A DNA stretch of 64,000 bases from Alphaproteobacteria bacterium. Lineage in GTDB: Bacteria > Pseudomonadota > Alphaproteobacteria > Sphingomonadales > Emcibacteraceae. Both the position numbers and the translations under genes were made by a program. This document shows positions 62,575-64,000 of the stretch, piece after piece. Under the pieces are notes generated by a model. It searched no databases. It saw nothing but the letters and a program-made list of their open reading frames with translations, and was not told the origin of the DNA. Each line of letters starts with the position of its first letter. Position 1 is the first letter of the stretch. Location: the NCBI GenBank assembly GCA_030428615.1, contig JAUIDN010000006.1, positions 1-64,000 of the forward strand, in the 5' to 3' direction.

Positions 62575-63549
62575 TCAAAACCATTTCATTTTTTTGAAGA
62601 CAAGCACCTGGGCTATAACAACGGCGACAAGCATTCCGCAGAATATCCAGAACGCTTCGCTATTTTCCGCACCGGGCATCCCACCTATATTTATGCCAAG
62701 AAGTCCGGTTAAAAACCCGAGTGGCAGAAATATTGCCGCAATAACCGACAGAATATACATATTTTTGTTCAGTCGGTCGGACATGATATTTGCAAGTTCG
62801 TCCTTAACAATTTGCGCCCGTTCCCGGATAGCGTCAAGATCTTCGACATACCGTAAAACTCTATCATAATTTTCCTGCAAATGTCTTTTGGTGTTCGCTG
62901 TTACCCATGGAAGATCTGACACCCTAAGTTGGCCAATCGCATCTTTTTGCGGTGCCATATAACGACGAAGTACAATCGCTTTTTTTCTTATGTCGATAAT
63001 GTTTTCACGCAATGATAAGTTCGGCTTTTCAAGAATTTGCTCCTCCACATCATCGGTTTTTTCATCGAGTTCTGTAATCACGGGTTCGATACGTTCAAAT
63101 AATCTGGATACCAGCATAGAAACAAATTGCCCGGCGTCGGTTGGGCCAGTGCCTGATTTCAATTTCTCTTCAACATCTTTGATCGCTTTCAACTGCCTTT
63201 TCTGCACACTGATAATTCTAAATTTATCGACCCAGAGGCGGATTGAAACCATGTCTTCCGGATCTGCATCTTTATTCAGATTTACACCACGCAATATGAT
63301 GATAGCGCCGTCGTTGATTTCGGTTACACGCGGTCTGGTTTCTTCCGCGAGCAACGCTTCGACCACAAAATTATCCAGATAGCCAAGTTCGCTTTTTAAC
63401 CAATCCTTGGTTTTTGGATTGCTTCGATCCAATTGAACCCACGCGAGTTGCTCATCTTTAATCTTCTGACTGGCTATTTTCACATCATTAATAGCCGTAC
63501 CCCCACCCGCACCATCAATTTCATAGGCACCTAAAATTGTATCGCTCAT
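62575..63549 (-). CDS. zntB: ZntB/CorA-like divalent-cation transporter
   Basis: A 324-residue protein. A large cytoplasmic alpha/beta N-terminal domain and a long helix (VEDLDAIRERAQIVKDELAN) lead to two C-terminal membrane helices. Between the helices is the pore motif GINIGGMPG, in which GIN replaces the GMN of CorA, as in ZntB. ZntB is a zinc transporter. Its start overlaps the end of the mechanosensitive channel gene by 4 bases, so the two are co-transcribed. Confidence 0.92.
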   Translation of the reverse strand: MSDTILGAYEIDGAGGGTAINDVKIASQKIKDEQLAWVQLDRSNPKTKDWLKSELGYLDNFVVEALLAEETRPRVTEINDGAIIILRGVNLNKDADPEDMVSIRLWVDKFRIISVQKRQLKAIKDVEEKLKSGTGPTDAGQFVSMLVSRLFERIEPVITELDEKTDDVEEQILEKPNLSLRENIIDIRKKAIVLRRYMAPQKDAIGQLRVSDLPWVTANTKRHLQENYDRVLRYVEDLDAIRERAQIVKDELANIMSDRLNKNMYILSVIAAIFLPLGFLTGLLGINIGGMPGAENSEAFWIFCGMLVAVVIAQVLVFKKMKWF

Positions 63550-64000
63550 TTCAGATCCTCAATATTTTTAACGTGCACATCACGTTGCGGGAACGGTATT
63601 TCAATATTGTTGGCTTCAAATTTATCCCATATGGAAAACAAAATATCGCTTTTGGGTCTGATGCGGCCCTCAATGATGTTATCAACCCAGAAATACAGCG
63701 TAAACAAAACGGCGCTGTCCGCATAATCCGTTAAAAAGCACTCCGGTTCCCTTTGCGTGCTGCATCTTGGATGCTCCCTTGCCGCTTCAAGGATCAGTTC
63801 ATATGCTTTTTTTATATCGCTTTTATAGGAAACACCGATATTGATATCCAGCCGCCCCAATGTATTGCTATAGGTCCAGTTGGTTACCCTGTTGGTGATA
63901 AAATCCTCGTTTGGGATCATTATTTCCCGGCTTTCGAAGGTTTCAATCAACGTGAACCTTGCACCAGTATGTCTGACAAACCCTGAAGTCCCGTCATCCA
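63546..64000 (-). CDS. C-terminal part of a MscS-type mechanosensitive channel (truncated by window edge)
   Basis: The frame is open to the window end, with the first visible residues DDGTSGFVRHTGARFT followed by LIETFESREIMIPNEDFITN. This is the beta domain of MscS (usual form: G-V-I-G-R-T-x-(I/V/L)-x-T-x-(D/E)-x-(R/N)-x-(V/I)-x-(I/V)-P-N). The C-terminal domain (LDINIGVSYKSDIKKAYELI) and an end of FPQRDVHVK complete it. The TTG at 63950 is internal, not the true start. These channels protect against osmotic shock. Confidence 0.9.
   Translation of the reverse strand, partial: DDGTSGFVRHTGARFTLIETFESREIMIPNEDFITNRVTNWTYSNTLGRLDINIGVSYKSDIKKAYELILEAAREHPRCSTQREPECFLTDYADSAVLFTLYFWVDNIIEGRIRPKSDILFSIWDKFEANNIEIPFPQRDVHVKNIEDLK

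Overview
The window looks like ordinary chromosomal DNA of a free-living, aerobic to microaerobic, probably marine alphaproteobacterium. The evidence is a biotin-dependent pyruvate carboxylase, Tad-type pilus proteins, tandem-domain universal stress proteins behind FNR/FixK-type boxes, a PAS_5-like protein, Tat-exported proteins, a sulfatase and many lipoproteins. Base composition looks moderate, with an AT-rich left part and more GC-rich catabolic blocks near 17.7-28 kb and 34.5-41 kb (judged by eye, not computed). An order such as Emcibacterales or Kordiimonadales is only an impression. No transposase, integrase, CRISPR array, rRNA or origin was seen. One tRNA (Cys-GCA) is present. TTG and GTG start codons with good Shine-Dalgarno sequences are frequent.

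Layout. 0-1.9 kb: a truncated gene divergent from a self-cleaving CI/LexA-type repressor, with operator-like repeats and three consecutive inverted repeats, then an HTH/DUF2975 pair. 2-7.1 kb: small envelope proteins, a tandem paralogous pair of unknown family, and two paralogous lipoproteins (one with a PDZ domain) flanking an SRPBCC protein. 7.2-17.6 kb: tRNA-Cys, a cytosolic PAS histidine kinase, a TPR protein, a VOC protein, pyruvate carboxylase, a universal stress protein, and orphan TadE/TadF/TadG proteins converging on a shared terminator. 17.7-28.4 kb: ten same-strand genes, most with overlapping or nearly touching ends: a Tat-signal protein, a peptide-type ABC transporter, ALDH, SDR, sulfatase, GFA protein and a P1 aminopeptidase. 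This is probably a catabolic operon for an unknown amide- or peptide-like, possibly sulfated, substrate.

28.5-34.5 kb: a gene-poor stretch with a likely 47-residue membrane peptide, an M20 amidohydrolase with a hairpin over its start, an MBOAT/SGNH acylation pair, and a second universal stress protein with a perfect FNR-type box. 34.5-41 kb: gamma-glutamyltransferase, an S9 peptidase, DUF3047, SDR, GNAT and an unknown protein. 41-46.8 kb: a CadC-like membrane regulator, RlpA, small secreted proteins, a SPOR lipoprotein and PhzF. 46.9-53.9 kb: LysR, an aminotransferase and a membrane protein on the plus strand, facing a minus-strand operon of RimK-like ligase, M14 aspartoacylase-like enzyme, MFS transporter and type I dehydroquinase.

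54-64 kb: a PAS_5-like protein, a Tat VOC protein, a small protein with an internal duplication, uracil phosphoribosyltransferase converging on a psuK-psuG-2-oxoglutarate-oxygenase operon (pseudouridine breakdown to uracil and ribose 5-phosphate), a class II glutamine amidotransferase, a beta-propeller lipoprotein, a DUF2799 lipoprotein, ZntB and a truncated MscS channel. The most interesting leads are the pseudouridine/oxygenase operon, the duplicated-motif small protein, the RimK-M14-MFS-AroD operon, the ten-gene catabolic operon, and the lipoprotein/PDZ pair.
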